Assembly (NCBI GenBank): GCA_963752045.1
Contig: CAVVWN010000012.1
Coordinates: 62,001-126,000 of the forward strand
DNA from: DATKDF01 sp963752045
Lineage (GTDB): Bacteria; Acidobacteriota; Vicinamibacteria; Vicinamibacterales; SCN-69-37
Reading direction: 5' to 3'
Length of the DNA: 64,000 nt
Shown: piece after piece, positions 51,465-61,448 of the stretch
How the letters are laid out: every line of letters starts with the position of its first letter
Position numbering within the stretch: the stretch's first letter is position 1
The notes under the pieces: generated by a model
The model's input: the letters and a program-made list of their open reading frames with translations, nothing else
Databases searched by the model: none
What the model was told of the DNA's origin: nothing
Program-made: the position numbers and the translations under genes

Positions 51465-51874
51465 CGTTCCTGGTCGAAGCCAACGTGCTGAGCGAACCCA
51501 CGAGGGCGGCACCTGACGCCCGTGTCGTGACGTGGCTGCGGCGTCACGAGCACGAGATTGCCGTCGATCCCATCATTCTCGGCGAGATTCGCTTCGGCAT
51601 CCTGCTCCTGCCGAAGGGCCGCCGCCGCACTCGTCTCGAGCGCTGGTTCGAGACCGGCGTTCAGCGGATCCACTGTCTGCCCTGGGAGGCCGACACGGGT
51701 CTGCGCTGGGCGGCGCTGCTGGCGTCGCTTCGGGCATCCGGACGGGCGATGCCGATCAAGGACAGCCTGATCGCCGCGACGGCCCTCACCCATCGCCTCG
51801 TGATTGCCACGCGCAACCGGGCCGATTTCGAGCACGCCGGTGTGAAGGTTGTGAACCCGTTTGCCGCCGGGTGA
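51461..51874 (+). CDS. VapC-type PIN-domain toxin
   Basis: 137 residues from GTG 51461. PIN RNase layout: FLVEANVLSE at the N-terminus, acidic residues in VDPIILGEIRFGI and the C-terminal AMPIKDSLIAATALTHRLVIATRNRADF. The first catalytic Asp (usually LLDTNV) is Glu here, so Mg2+ coordination may be altered; the other acidic positions are kept. Probably a conditional RNase inhibited by the upstream antitoxin. Confidence 0.88.
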   Translation: MTFLVEANVLSEPTRAAPDARVVTWLRRHEHEIAVDPIILGEIRFGILLLPKGRRRTRLERWFETGVQRIHCLPWEADTGLRWAALLASLRASGRAMPIKDSLIAATALTHRLVIATRNRADFEHAGVKVVNPFAAG

Positions 51875-51921
51875 CCGGGGCCAAGCCCCGGCTCTCAACG
51901 GTTCATGATCGGTTTTCACTC

Positions 51922-54512
51922 TCACACGCCCGCCCTCCGCAGCCGTAGCGCGTTGCTGATGACCGATACCGAGCTGAAGCTCATCGCTGCAGCCGCGATC
52001 ATCGGGCTGAGCAACAGGCCGAACACGGGATAGAGCACGCCGGCCGCGATCGGCACGCCGAGGGCGTTGTAGACGAACGCGAAGAACAGGTTCTGCCGGA
52101 TGTTCGTCATCGTCTGCCGCGAGAGCTTCCGCGCGCGGACGATGGCACGGAGGTCGCCCTTGACGAGCGTGACGTGCGCGCTCTCCATGGCGACGTCCGT
52201 GCCGGTGCCCATGGCAATGCCGACCTGCGCCTGCGCGAGGGCCGGCGCGTCGTTGATGCCGTCGCCGGCCATGGCCACGACGCGTCCGGCCTCCTGCAGG
52301 CGCCTGACGACGTCCGCCTTCTGGTCCGGCAGCACTTCCGGCGCGCACCTCGTCGATACCGAGCTCGCGCGCCACGGCCTCGGCGGTCGTGCGGCTGTCG
52401 CCGGTCAGCATGACGATCTGGACGCCCTCGGCATGAAGCGCGGCAATGGCATCGGGCGTCGTGGCCTTGACGGCGTCGGCCACCGCCACAAGACCCGCGG
52501 CCCGGCCGTCGACGGCGACGAACATCACCGTCTGGCCTTCGCCGCGCCGGCGCTCGGCCGACTCGAGAAGGACCGCCACGTCGACGTTCCGCTCGTCCAT
52601 GCAGCACACGGTTGCCGAGCGCGACGTCGCGTCCAGACACCCGCCCGGCGACGCCTTTTCCGGTGATCGAATCGAACGACTCGGCCGGCGCCGGCACGAC
52701 GCCGCGACGCTCGGCGCCCGAGACGATGGCTGCGGCGAGCGGATGCTCGCTTCCCTGCTCGAGTCCGGCGGCAAGGGCGAGGATCTCGTCGGTCCCGAAC
52801 CCGTTGGCCGCCTCCACATCGGCGAGCGTCGGCCGCCCTTCGGTGAGCGTGCCGGTTTTGTCGACGACGAGCGTGTTCACGGTGCGCAGGACTTCGATGG
52901 CCTCGGCGTTGCGGAACAGCACGCCCATCGTTGCGCCGCGCCCAGTGGCGACCATCACCGACATGGGCGTCGCCAGGCCCAGCGCGCAGGGGCACGCGAT
53001 GATGAGGACGGCTACCGCGTTGACGAGCGCGTAGGCAAAACGCGGTTCCGGTCCGACGAGGGCCCACACACCGAAAGTAACCACGGCCACGAGGATGACG
53101 GTAATCACGAAGTAGCCCGACACGACGTCGACCAGCCGCTGGATCGGCGCGCGGCTGCGCTGCGCCTCGGCCACCATGGACACGATGCGGGCGAGCAGGG
53201 TGTCGGCGCCCACCTTCGTGGCTTCCATCACGAAGGTCCCCGTGCCGTTGACCGTGGCGCCAACCACCTCGTCGCCAGCGGCCTTCGAGACCGGGATGGG
53301 CTCGCCCGACACCATCGACTCGTCGACGGCGCTCGAGCCTTCGAGCACCCGGCCGTCGACGGGGACCTTCTCACCTGGCCGGACCCGCAGGCGATCGCCC
53401 ACGACCACGTGCGCGAGCGGCACATCCTCCTCGCGCCCGTCGTCGCCAACGCGGCGGGCCGTGGCCGGCGCCATGCCCAGCAACTTGCGTATCGCGGCGC
53501 CCGTCGCGGACCGCGCGCGCAGCTCCAGCACCTGTCCGACCAGAATCAGCGTGACGATGACGCCGGCGGCTTCGAAGTAGACGGCGACGCCACCCATCGA
53601 ACGGAACGAGGCCGGGAAGATGTCCGGCACCACCATGGCGACCAGGCTGTAGCCATACGCGGTCGCCACGCCAAGCCCGATGAGCGTGAACATGTTCAGA
53701 CTGCGATTGACCACCGACCGCACGGCACGCTGGTAGAACGGCCAGGCGGCCCAGAGACAGATGGGAGTCGCGAGCGCAAGCTCGATCCAGCCCCGCGCGC
53801 GCATCCCGATGGCGTCCATGAGCGGACCACCCAGAAGCTCGTCGCCCATCGTGATGAGGAGCAGCGGCACGGCCAGCGCAGCCGATACGAGCAGGCGTCG
53901 CGTCATGTCGACCAGCTCGTGGTTCACGGGCTCCTCGACCGTCACCGTTCGCGGCTCGAGGGCCATGCCGCAGATCGGGCAGTCGCCCGGTTCCGACTGC
54001 ACGATCTCCGGGTGCATCGGGCACGTCCACTCGACCGTCGATGAGGCGGCCGGCATCTCGGGCTCGAGCGCCATCCCGCACATCGGGCAGTCGCCGGGCT
54101 TCTCCTCGCGGACCTCCGGGTCCATCGGGCAGACCCACGCAGGCGACGCGTTTGGTGCGGCGGGGTGCGACGGGGTGCGGCCGGGTGCGTCAGGGTGCGA
54201 CGGGGTGCGTCGGGGTGCGTCAGGGTGCGACGGGGTGCGGCCGGGTGCGTCGGGGTGCGACGGGGTGCGGGGGTGCGGGCTACCCAGGCCGATGAGTTGG
54301 ATCGGCTCGGCGGCCGGGGCGGCGGCGCGCGCCTCGGCGCGCGCGGCGGCCTTCGTCAGCCAGCCTGGCGGGTCGGACGAGAACTTCGTGCGGCATCCCG
54401 GGCAGCAGAAGTAGTACCGCGTGCCCTCGTGTTCGTAGGACCCGCCCTTGGCGGTCTCGGGCTGGACCGTCATCCCGCACACGGGATCGACGTGGGGCGC
54501 GGCGCCGGTCAT
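51922..54512 (-). CDS. copA: Copper/silver P1B-type ATPase, broken by two frame shifts
   Basis: N-terminal YHS-like domain ([16 protein letters not shown] ... [11 protein letters not shown]), a minisatellite-coded [10 protein letters not shown] linker, two heavy-metal-binding domains ([48 protein letters not shown]), membrane helices, the ion site [11 protein letters not shown] and the phosphorylation site DKTGTLTEG. The P and C-terminal domains continue in two other frames: [24 protein letters not shown] after about 52600 and [13 protein letters not shown] (then [10 protein letters not shown] and the last helices) after about 52345. Removing one base at each point restores the protein. Co-transcribed with merR. 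Confidence 0.85.
54160..54272 (-). repeat. In-frame GGGTGCG minisatellite inside copA
   Basis: About 11 copies of a 10-base unit (GGGGTGCGNC on the plus strand), same family as the array at 40251-40497. Three units make 30 bases, so the code repeats every 10 residues ([10 protein letters not shown] / [10 protein letters not shown]). It forms a Pro/His-rich linker between the YHS and metal-binding domains. Confidence 0.9.
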
Positions 54513-54916
54513 CGCTCACCTCCCGGTCCGCCCTCGCCTTCGAGAGCTTCGAGAATCGGGCAGTGCGGATCGTCGCCGCACGCGCACGCGTGGGTCAACG
54601 CCTTCAGTGCGTCCCGCATACGAGTGAGATCCGCGATGCGCGAGTCGAGATCTCCCAGATGGTGCTCGGCCAGAGCCCGCACCGACCGGCGCGGCGAGCG
54701 GGCTGCGCGCAATTTGAGCAGCTCGGCGACTTCCTCGAGCGAGAAACCGAGCTCCTGCGCGCGCCGAATGAAGCGCACGACGCGCACCTGCTCGTTGGTG
54801 TACTCGCGGTATCCCGACTCGCGTCGCCCGACCGACCGGATGAGCCCCCGCTGCTCGTAGTACCGAAGCGTCTGCGCGCTGACGCCGGATGCGCGTGCCG
54901 CCTGCTGGATCCACAT
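54509..54916 (-). CDS. MerR-family metal-responsive regulator
   Basis: 135 residues from ATG 54916 after GGGAGAGG. N-terminal winged helix [44 protein letters not shown], coiled-coil ([21 protein letters not shown]...) and a C-terminal metal site [13 protein letters not shown] with Cys residues as in CueR/HMTR-type members. It precedes the copper ATPase gene and overlaps it by four bases (ATGA); it should activate its own operon on metal excess by twisting an elongated promoter. Confidence 0.93.
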   Translation of the reverse strand: MWIQQAARASGVSAQTLRYYEQRGLIRSVGRRESGYREYTNEQVRVVRFIRRAQELGFSLEEVAELLKLRAARSPRRSVRALAEHHLGDLDSRIADLTRMRDALKALTHACACGDDPHCPILEALEGEGGPGGER

Positions 54917-54934
54917 GGCCAACCTCTCCCGGCA

Positions 54935-54966
54935 ATCCTAAACCTTATAGCTAACTACAAGGTCAA
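54935..54966 (-). promoter_or_regulatory. MerR-type promoter and operator of merR-copA
   Basis: On the minus strand: -35 TTGACC, then the near-perfect dyad ACCTTGTAG-TTAG-CTATAAGGT (22 bases, 54942-54963), and -10 TAGGAT. The spacer between the hexamers is 20 bases, longer than the normal 17, as expected for MerR-family activation by DNA distortion. Transcript start near 54928, just before the merR ATG 54916. Confidence 0.78.
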
Positions 54967-55057
54967 GCTCGAGCGGTGAACTATATCGCCACAGCGCCGT
55001 TCCAGGATCACCGAGGCTTTGTATTTGCGGCCGAAAACGGAGAGAATATGCGATTGA

Positions 55058-56650
55058 ATGCGCGTAGGCGTTCCGAAAGAGGAAGCCCCCGGGGAACGAC
55101 GGGTCGCCGCGACACCTGAATCGGCTTCGCGGCTCATCGCTCTGGGATTCTCGGTCACGATCGAGCACGACGCCGGGCTTGCCGCCGGATTCGACGACGC
55201 GGCATACCGCGAGGCCGGCGCCACTGTCGGCGACGGCGCGGCCGTCTGGTCGTCGGACGTCATCGCCAAGATCCGCGCCCCGCTCGACGGCGAGCTGAGC
55301 CGCCTGCGGTCGGGTCAGACACTCATCAGCTATCTCTACCCCGCCCAGAACACGGACCTCGTCGACCGGCTGTGCGCGGCCGGTATCAACGCCATCGGCA
55401 TGGACCAGGTGCCGCGGACGACGCGCGCCCAGAAAGTGGACGCGCTGTCGTCGATGGGCAACCTGTCGGGCTACCGCGCGGTCATCGAAGCGGTCGGCGT
55501 CCTGCAGCGGCCGCTTGGCGGACAGACAACGGCCGCCGGCAAGATACCGCCGTGCAAGGTGCTCGTCATCGGAGCCGGCGTGGCTGGTCTCGCCGCGATC
55601 GGAACGGCACGGTCGCTCGGCGCCGTCGTGCGAGCCTTCGACACGAGGCCGGCCGTCCGCGAGCAGATCTCGTCGATGGGCGCCGAGTTCCTCGAAGTCT
55701 CGCTCGCCGAAGACGGCACCGGTCAGGGCGGCTACGCCAGGGAAATGAGTCCGGCGTTCATCGAAGCCGAGATGGCGCTCTTTGCCGCGCAGGCCAAAGA
55801 CGTGGACGTCATCATCACGACGGCCCTCATTCCCGGCAAGCGCGCGCCCGTCCTCATCACGAGCGACATGGTGGCCTCGATGCATCGCGGCTCGGTCGTC
55901 GTCGACCTGGCGGCCGAGATGGGCGGCAACTGCGAAAAGACGGTGCCGGGCACGGCCGTGGACGTCGAGGGCGTGACCGTCATCGGCTACACGGACCTGC
56001 CGTCGCGGCTCGCGCGCCAGGCCTCGACGCTCTACGCCACCAACATCGTCAATCTGCTCGAAGAGATGGGCGGTGCGGCCGGCTTCGCCATCGACGATGC
56101 GAACGACATCGTCCGGCCGATGACGGTGATCAAGGGCGGCGCGCTGACGTGGCCGCCACCCGCGCCGGCACCTGCGCCGGCGGCGCCCGCCCAGGCGAAG
56201 CCGGCTGCGGCGCCCGCGGCCCCGGCCTCACCGGTGGCCGCCGCGCCGGCGGCCCCGGCGAAGGCGGCCAGGTCCAAGTCGAGCCACGGTCCGCCGGTCA
56301 CCGCGCCGGGCAACCGTTCGTGGGTGATCATCGGCCTCGCGGGCCTCATCCTCTACGGCATCGGCGCGGCCGCGCCGCCGAGTTTCCTCACGCACCTCAC
56401 GGTGTTCGTGCTGGCCTGCTTCATCGGCTACCAGGTGATCTGGAGCGTCACGCCGGCGCTCCACACGCCGCTCATGAGCGTGACCAATGCCATCAGCGGC
56501 ATCATCATCGTCGGCGGCATGGTGCAGATTACCGGCGGCACGACGTCGGCGGCCGAGTTGCTCGGGCTGGCGGCGACGTTCGTGGCGATGATCAACGTGT
56601 CCGGGGGCTTCCTCGTGACCCAGCGCATGCTCAAGATGTTCCGCCGATGA
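55058..56650 (+). CDS. pntA: NAD(P) transhydrogenase subunit alpha
   Basis: 530 residues. Domain I (about 1-375): [21 protein letters not shown], the NAD-binding loop [38 protein letters not shown], and [18 protein letters not shown]. Then an Ala/Pro-rich linker with many AAPA units (about 370-415) joins three or four membrane helices of domain II ([20 protein letters not shown] and so on). It couples hydride transfer from NADH to NADP+ with proton entry. Stop overlaps the pntB ATG. Divergent from merR-copA; shared 140-base intergenic region. Confidence 0.96.
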   Translation: MRVGVPKEEAPGERRVAATPESASRLIALGFSVTIEHDAGLAAGFDDAAYREAGATVGDGAAVWSSDVIAKIRAPLDGELSRLRSGQTLISYLYPAQNTDLVDRLCAAGINAIGMDQVPRTTRAQKVDALSSMGNLSGYRAVIEAVGVLQRPLGGQTTAAGKIPPCKVLVIGAGVAGLAAIGTARSLGAVVRAFDTRPAVREQISSMGAEFLEVSLAEDGTGQGGYAREMSPAFIEAEMALFAAQAKDVDVIITTALIPGKRAPVLITSDMVASMHRGSVVVDLAAEMGGNCEKTVPGTAVDVEGVTVIGYTDLPSRLARQASTLYATNIVNLLEEMGGAAGFAIDDANDIVRPMTVIKGGALTWPPPAPAPAPAAPAQAKPAAAPAAPASPVAAAPAAPAKAARSKSSHGPPVTAPGNRSWVIIGLAGLILYGIGAAAPPSFLTHLTVFVLACFIGYQVIWSVTPALHTPLMSVTNAISGIIIVGGMVQITGGTTSAAELLGLAATFVAMINVSGGFLVTQRMLKMFRR

Positions 56651-58047
56651 TTTCGACGCCGCTACTCACCGCTTCGTACATCGGCGCGGCCGTGCTCTTC
56701 ATCCTGAGCCTGAAGGGCCTGGCCCATCAGGAGACGGCGCGGCGCGGCAACACCTACGGCGCGATTGGCATGGCGGTTGCGCTCATCGCGACTGCCGTCG
56801 GCGCCGGCCTGCTGGATTCGTTGACGTTCCTCGGCGCCATCGTCCTGGCCTCGGTCATCGGCGCCGTGGTCGCCGCGCGCGTGGCAATGACGGCCATGCC
56901 GCAGCTGGTCGCCATCCTCCACAGTTTCGTCGGCCTGGCCGCCGTGTTCGTCGGCATCAGCAATCACCTGCAGCCGGCACAGTTGCTCACCGGCGCGGAC
57001 CAGACGATTCACGCGGTCGAGACGTTTGCCGGCGTGTTCATCGGCGCGCTCACCTTCACCGGTTCGGTCATCGCCTGGGGCAAGCTCCAGGCGGTCATCC
57101 GCAGCAAGCCGCTCATGATTCCGGGGCGCCACCTGGCGAACCTGGCCATGGTGATCGCCTCGGTCTGGCTGGGCGTGGTCTACGTGCAGAGCGGGCACGA
57201 GGGACTGACGGCCCTGCTCATCATGACGGCCATCTCGGGCGTGCTCGGCGTGCACATGGTGATGGCCATCGGCGGCGCCGACATGCCGGTCGTGGTCTCC
57301 ATGCTCAACAGCTACTCCGGATGGGCCGCTGCGGCTGCCGGCTTCATGCTGTCGAACGACCTGCTGATCGTCACGGGCGCGCTCGTCGGGTCGTCGGGCG
57401 CGATTCTGAGCTACATCATGTGCCGCGCGATGAACCGGTCGTTCGTCTCCGTGATTCTGGGCGGATTCGGCGGGGACGAAGGCGCGGCGCCAGCCGCCGG
57501 CGCGGCCGCGGCGGCGGGAGAGCCCGTGCCGACGACGGTCGAGGACGTCGTGGGTCTGCTCAAGGACGCCTCGTCGGTCATCATCGTCCCCGGATACGGC
57601 ATGGCCGTCGCCCAGGCCCAGCACCCGCTGCGCGAGATCGTGGACGCGTTGCGCAAGGCCGGCAAGAACGTGCGGTTCGGCATCCATCCGGTGGCCGGCC
57701 GGCTGCCGGGACACATGAACGTGCTGCTCGCCGAGGCCAACGTGCCGTACGACATCGTGCTGGAAATGGACGAGCTCAACGACGACTTCCCCACGACCGA
57801 CGTCGTGCTCGTGATCGGCGCGAACGACATCGTCAATCCGAGCGCGCTCAGCGACCCGTCGAGCCCGATCGCCGGCATGCCGGTGCTCCACGTGTGGGAA
57901 GCGACGGCCTGTATCGTCTTCAAGCGGGGCAAGGGCGCCGGGTACGCGGGCGTCGAGAACCCCCTCTTCACGATGCCGAAGACGAAGATGCTCTACGGCG
58001 ACGCGAAGAAGTCGGTCGACGCGATTCGCGCGGCGCTCACCGCCTAA
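56647..58047 (+). CDS. pntB: NAD(P) transhydrogenase subunit beta
   Basis: 466 residues. Eight to nine membrane helices of domain II ([47 protein letters not shown]), then domain III with the NADP loop [57 protein letters not shown] and [17 protein letters not shown]. Complete and intact. ATGA overlap with pntA shows a single transcript. Forms the membrane-embedded proton channel and NADPH-side enzyme. Confidence 0.97.
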   Translation: MISTPLLTASYIGAAVLFILSLKGLAHQETARRGNTYGAIGMAVALIATAVGAGLLDSLTFLGAIVLASVIGAVVAARVAMTAMPQLVAILHSFVGLAAVFVGISNHLQPAQLLTGADQTIHAVETFAGVFIGALTFTGSVIAWGKLQAVIRSKPLMIPGRHLANLAMVIASVWLGVVYVQSGHEGLTALLIMTAISGVLGVHMVMAIGGADMPVVVSMLNSYSGWAAAAAGFMLSNDLLIVTGALVGSSGAILSYIMCRAMNRSFVSVILGGFGGDEGAAPAAGAAAAAGEPVPTTVEDVVGLLKDASSVIIVPGYGMAVAQAQHPLREIVDALRKAGKNVRFGIHPVAGRLPGHMNVLLAEANVPYDIVLEMDELNDDFPTTDVVLVIGANDIVNPSALSDPSSPIAGMPVLHVWEATACIVFKRGKGAGYAGVENPLFTMPKTKMLYGDAKKSVDAIRAALTA

Positions 58048-58096
58048 CCCCGGTGGCCCCGGTGGCTACGTGCGTTGAGGTGCTCAACGGTACCCC

Positions 58097-58190
58097 CCAA
58101 GGGGCCGGCTTCAGCCGAACCGCCGCGGGCGGGCTCAAGCCCGCCCCTCCATGCACCCCAGGGGCCGGCTGAAGCCCGCCCCTCCGGCAC
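58097..58190. repeat. Cluster of GGGCGGGCT-N2-AGCCCGCCC palindromes
   Basis: Perfect 20-base palindrome at 58127-58146 (9-base arms), a related copy GGGGCCGGCTGAAGCCCGCCCC around 58160-58182 and a half copy at 58100. The same palindrome family is at 24414-24431. They lie in the 200-base gap after pntB; one copy could terminate or stabilise the pnt transcript. Confidence 0.75.
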
Positions 58191-58249
58191 TCTCACGGTA
58201 TCCAGCGCCGCATACGACAGGACCAGGCCGAGCACGAGGGCGCGTGACC

Positions 58250-59215
58250 TCAGCGCGACCGGCGGAAGGTGAACCGCACGGTGCTGGGCCCGCCGTCGCC
58301 GGCAAGGAAGGTGGCGTCGGCGTCGTGGAGGCGCGCGGCCGCCTTGGCGACCGAGGCGCCAAGAGCGGCCACCCAGTCCTCTGCACCGGAAACCGGCGCC
58401 CCGTGAGACCGGCGGGGCGCGGGGGCGTCAGCAGCGCCATCTTGAGAGACGTCGATGACGTCGAGCTCTCCGTCGGTCAGCTCGGCGGCCACGGTGATGG
58501 CGGCGCCGTCGGCCGCGCCGGCCGTGCCGAGCGTCCAGATGACGGCACCAGACACGCCCGCCACGAGCGCGGTGTCATCCACGCGCACGGCCGCGGTCCA
58601 GGCGGGGACTCGCACGTCGATCGAGATGCCGGCCAGGCGGCATTCGGCGGCAAACCCGTCGCGGACGCGCGCGAGGAGCGAGCCGATCTCGTGCGGTTGC
58701 ATCCGCGGCCGGACGGCGCCCTGCAGCAGGCGGTGGGCGTCGAGCATCCAGGACGCGCGCCAGGTCTGGGCGCGAATGAGGTCGAGGCTCACCCGGCGCG
58801 CCATCGGAGACGGGTCCGCGGCGAGCAGCGCAGCCGCCGATGCAATCGTCGCGAGCTCTTCGGAGACCTCCGAGAGGAGACGCTCGCCACGCGGGTCGTG
58901 CGTGCCGTGCGTGTCGTGCGTGTCGTGCATGTCACGCGGACGGCTGGCGGCCGGCCCGTCGCCTGCGCGCCGCTGCGGTTTCGGCGGAGCGTCGGTCGCG
59001 ACTGCTCGATCGGCACTCACCGCCCTCGTCGTCAGCAGGTCGACGTAATGTGAGTCAGCTCGCATGCGATAGCTCGACGGCAGGCCTTCACGGCCCGCCC
59101 GCGGCAGGTCGTCGCCGGCGACATCGTCGGCGACGTCGGACGCCTCGTCGGGCGGCGGATCGATCACCGGCCGCCGACGCGTGAAACCCAAATCAGCAGG
59201 ATTGAATTCAGACAC
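58250..59215 (-). CDS. Degenerate histidine-kinase-like protein
   Basis: 321 residues from GTG 59215. A Pro/Asp-rich N-terminus, a short His/Thr-rich repeat (HDTHDTHGTHD, coded by GTGCGTGTC units at about 58900-58935), a helical segment resembling a dimerisation domain without the phosphoaccepting His (RLLSEVSEELATIASAAALLA), and a C-terminal ATPase-like fold (IDVRVPAWTAAVRVDDTALVAGVSGAVIWTLG ... STVRFTFRR) lacking the usual G boxes. Probably an anti-sigma-like or pseudokinase protein; confidence is low on function. Divergent from the M20 gene. Confidence 0.62.
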   Translation of the reverse strand: MSEFNPADLGFTRRRPVIDPPPDEASDVADDVAGDDLPRAGREGLPSSYRMRADSHYVDLLTTRAVSADRAVATDAPPKPQRRAGDGPAASRPRDMHDTHDTHGTHDPRGERLLSEVSEELATIASAAALLAADPSPMARRVSLDLIRAQTWRASWMLDAHRLLQGAVRPRMQPHEIGSLLARVRDGFAAECRLAGISIDVRVPAWTAAVRVDDTALVAGVSGAVIWTLGTAGAADGAAITVAAELTDGELDVIDVSQDGAADAPAPRRSHGAPVSGAEDWVAALGASVAKAAARLHDADATFLAGDGGPSTVRFTFRRSR

Positions 59216-59340
59216 GTATGAGAGCCTCCGAACGCGCGCCGTGGAGAACTGCCATCGTACCAGACGCCCGCGGCGAGACACAATCGCAGTGCGGTATCCT
59301 CCGAGCGACCGGTCGCGCTCAGGACCGGAGGAGCGATGAC

Positions 59341-60939
59341 ATGACACGACATCTGCCCGTGGTGATCTCTCTGGTTGCGGCACTGGCTGGCTGTGGCGGC
59401 AGCGGCTCGCCCGCCGAAACTCCGGAGGCGCCCCTGCGCCCGAGCGAGCGCGCGGTCTTCGAGACCGACGAGGCCTTCGACGCGCGCGAGATCCCCGCGT
59501 ACGCCGGGTCGCACGACGCGGTGTACGCGCACATCGACGCGAATCTCGACCGTCACATCGCCGAGCTGCAGCGGTGGATCCGCCAGCCGTCGGTGAGCGC
59601 CCAGAACGACGGCATCGACGACATGGCCGCACTGCTCAGGGACGACCTGAAAGCCCTGGGGTTCCAGGAGGCCGAGCTCGTGCCGACGAGCGGCCATCCG
59701 GGCGTGTGGGGCTACTACGACGCCGGCGCGCCGAAGACGCTGCTCGTCTACATGATGTACGACGTCCAGCCGGTCAATCCGGAGGACTGGCAGTCGCCGC
59801 CCTTCGAGGCGCGGCTCGTCGAACACGAGCTCGGGTCCGTGCTGATGGGCCGCGGCGCCACCAATCAGAAGGGGCCGGAACGCGCCCTCCTGAACGCCAT
59901 CGCCTCGATCCTCGCCGAGACCGGCACGCTGCCCGTCAACCTGATGGTGGCGGCCGAAGGCGAGGAGGAGCTGGGATCGCCCCACTACCCGGAAATCGTC
60001 GACCGATACGAAGCCCGCATGAAGGCCGCTGACGGCGCGATCTTTCCCTTCAACTCGCAGGACCCGGCCGGCGACTTCACGATGAGCCTGGGCGTGAAGG
60101 GCATCCTGTACCTCGAACTGGAGGCGCGCGGCGGCGCCCAGGGCGGCCCGACCCGCTCCGAGATTCACGGCTCGTACAAGGCCATCGTGGACGCGCCGGC
60201 GCTTCGCCTGGTGCAGGCGCTGGCCTCACTGACGTCCGACGATGGCAACACGATCCTCGTGCCTGGTTACTACGACAAGGTCCGAGGCCCGACGCTCGAG
60301 GAGCAACGGCTCGTGAATGGCATGGCCGCCGACTGGAACGACGCGCGCGAAATGGCCGCCCTCGGCGTGGAGCGCTGGATCGACGGCGCCACCGGACGCG
60401 ACGCGATCCTGCGGTACCTCTACGACCCGACGCTCAACGTCGACGGCATGTGGAGCGGCTACACGGGCGAAGGCGTCAAGACCATCCTGCCGCATCGGGC
60501 GGTGGCCAAGGTGGACTCGCGGCTGCCTCCAGGGCTCGCGCCTGACGAGGCGCTCGCGCTCATCCGCGCCCATCTCGACGCCGGCGGCTTCACCGACATC
60601 GAGGTCCGCCAGTTGTCCGGCTACCCGGCCGCCCAGTCGACGATCGACGCGCCGCTCGTCCAGGCGGCGATCGGCGTGTTCAACAAGTGGAACGTGCCAC
60701 CGTCGGTGTCGCCGCGGCTTGCGGGCAGCGCGCCCTTCTACCAGTTCACCGACCGGCTTGGCCTGCCGCTCGTCTTCGCCGGCCTCGGCCACGGCTCCGG
60801 CGCCCACGGACCGAACGAGTACATCGTCGTGCGCCCGAAGCCGGGCTCGCGCGTCGCCGGGCTCGCCGATATTGAGAAGGCGTACGTGGATTCTGCTCTT
60901 CGCGCTGGCCGCGCGGTAGCCGGAGGGCGGTGCTCATGA
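59341..60939 (+). CDS. M20-family dipeptidase-like lipoprotein with altered metal ligands
   Basis: 532 residues from ATG 59341 with GGAGGAG. Lipobox LAGC18. The M20 framework is clear (AAEGEEELGSPH, dimerisation domain with RSEIHGSYKAIVDAPA, GSGAHGPNEYI) but two usual zinc-site residues are changed: the GHxDVQP histidine is Met139 (YMMYDVQP) and the bridging Asp of GRGASDxKG is Asn175 (GRGATNQKG). The general base region EGEEE and the C-terminal His remain. So it may bind metal poorly or have another function. Co-transcribed with a thioesterase (ATGA overlap). Confidence 0.88.
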   Translation: MTRHLPVVISLVAALAGCGGSGSPAETPEAPLRPSERAVFETDEAFDAREIPAYAGSHDAVYAHIDANLDRHIAELQRWIRQPSVSAQNDGIDDMAALLRDDLKALGFQEAELVPTSGHPGVWGYYDAGAPKTLLVYMMYDVQPVNPEDWQSPPFEARLVEHELGSVLMGRGATNQKGPERALLNAIASILAETGTLPVNLMVAAEGEEELGSPHYPEIVDRYEARMKAADGAIFPFNSQDPAGDFTMSLGVKGILYLELEARGGAQGGPTRSEIHGSYKAIVDAPALRLVQALASLTSDDGNTILVPGYYDKVRGPTLEEQRLVNGMAADWNDAREMAALGVERWIDGATGRDAILRYLYDPTLNVDGMWSGYTGEGVKTILPHRAVAKVDSRLPPGLAPDEALALIRAHLDAGGFTDIEVRQLSGYPAAQSTIDAPLVQAAIGVFNKWNVPPSVSPRLAGSAPFYQFTDRLGLPLVFAGLGHGSGAHGPNEYIVVRPKPGSRVAGLADIEKAYVDSALRAGRAVAGGRCS

Positions 60940-61397
60940 CGTTCGTACAGGATCGGTATCCAGACGATGTGGCCCACTGCTACGGATGCGGGCGCCTCAA
61001 CACCGACGGGCTCCACGTGCAGACGGAGTGGACGGGCGGCGAGGGCGTCGCGCGCTTCCACCCGCGCTCGAGCCACGTCGCCATCCCGGGCTTCGTCTAT
61101 GGCGGCCTGCTCGCCTCGATCATCGACTGCCACGGCGTGGGCACGGCCGCGGCCGCCGCGATGACGGCCGCCGGCCTCACGCCCGGCGTCGACGAGACGC
61201 CTCGCTTCGTCACGGCCGGCCTCGAGCTGCGATTCCTGGCGCCGACCCCCATGGGAATCGAGCTCGTCATGCGGGCTCGGCCCTCCGAGGTCACCGCCCG
61301 GAAGGTCATCGTCCAGGTCACGCTCGTCGCAGGCGCCGTCGAGACCGTGCGTGGCACGGTCGTGGCGGCACCCATGCCCGCGAGCATGAAGCGGTAG
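60936..61397 (+). CDS. PaaI-type hotdog thioesterase
   Basis: 153 residues. N-terminal CYGCGRLNTDGLHV gives a small CxxCG cluster common in this subgroup; hotdog fold with HVAIPGFVYGGLLASIIDCHGVGTAAAAA (the HxGxxxxxxD-type catalytic region: GFVYGGLLASIID) and FVTAGLELRFLAPTPMGIEL. No signal peptide: cytoplasmic acyl-CoA thioesterase. Shares the operon with the M20 lipoprotein; how the two relate is not evident. Confidence 0.9.
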   Translation: MTFVQDRYPDDVAHCYGCGRLNTDGLHVQTEWTGGEGVARFHPRSSHVAIPGFVYGGLLASIIDCHGVGTAAAAAMTAAGLTPGVDETPRFVTAGLELRFLAPTPMGIELVMRARPSEVTARKVIVQVTLVAGAVETVRGTVVAAPMPASMKR

Positions 61398-61448
61398 GCG
61401 GCTCTTCAGATCCGGGAATGACGCGTGCTAAGGTAGCGACCGACACGC

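Noticed and set aside
55048..55057. ATG 55048 before pntA
   Set aside because: Out of frame with pntA; the ATG at 55058 gives the canonical MRVGVPKE start.
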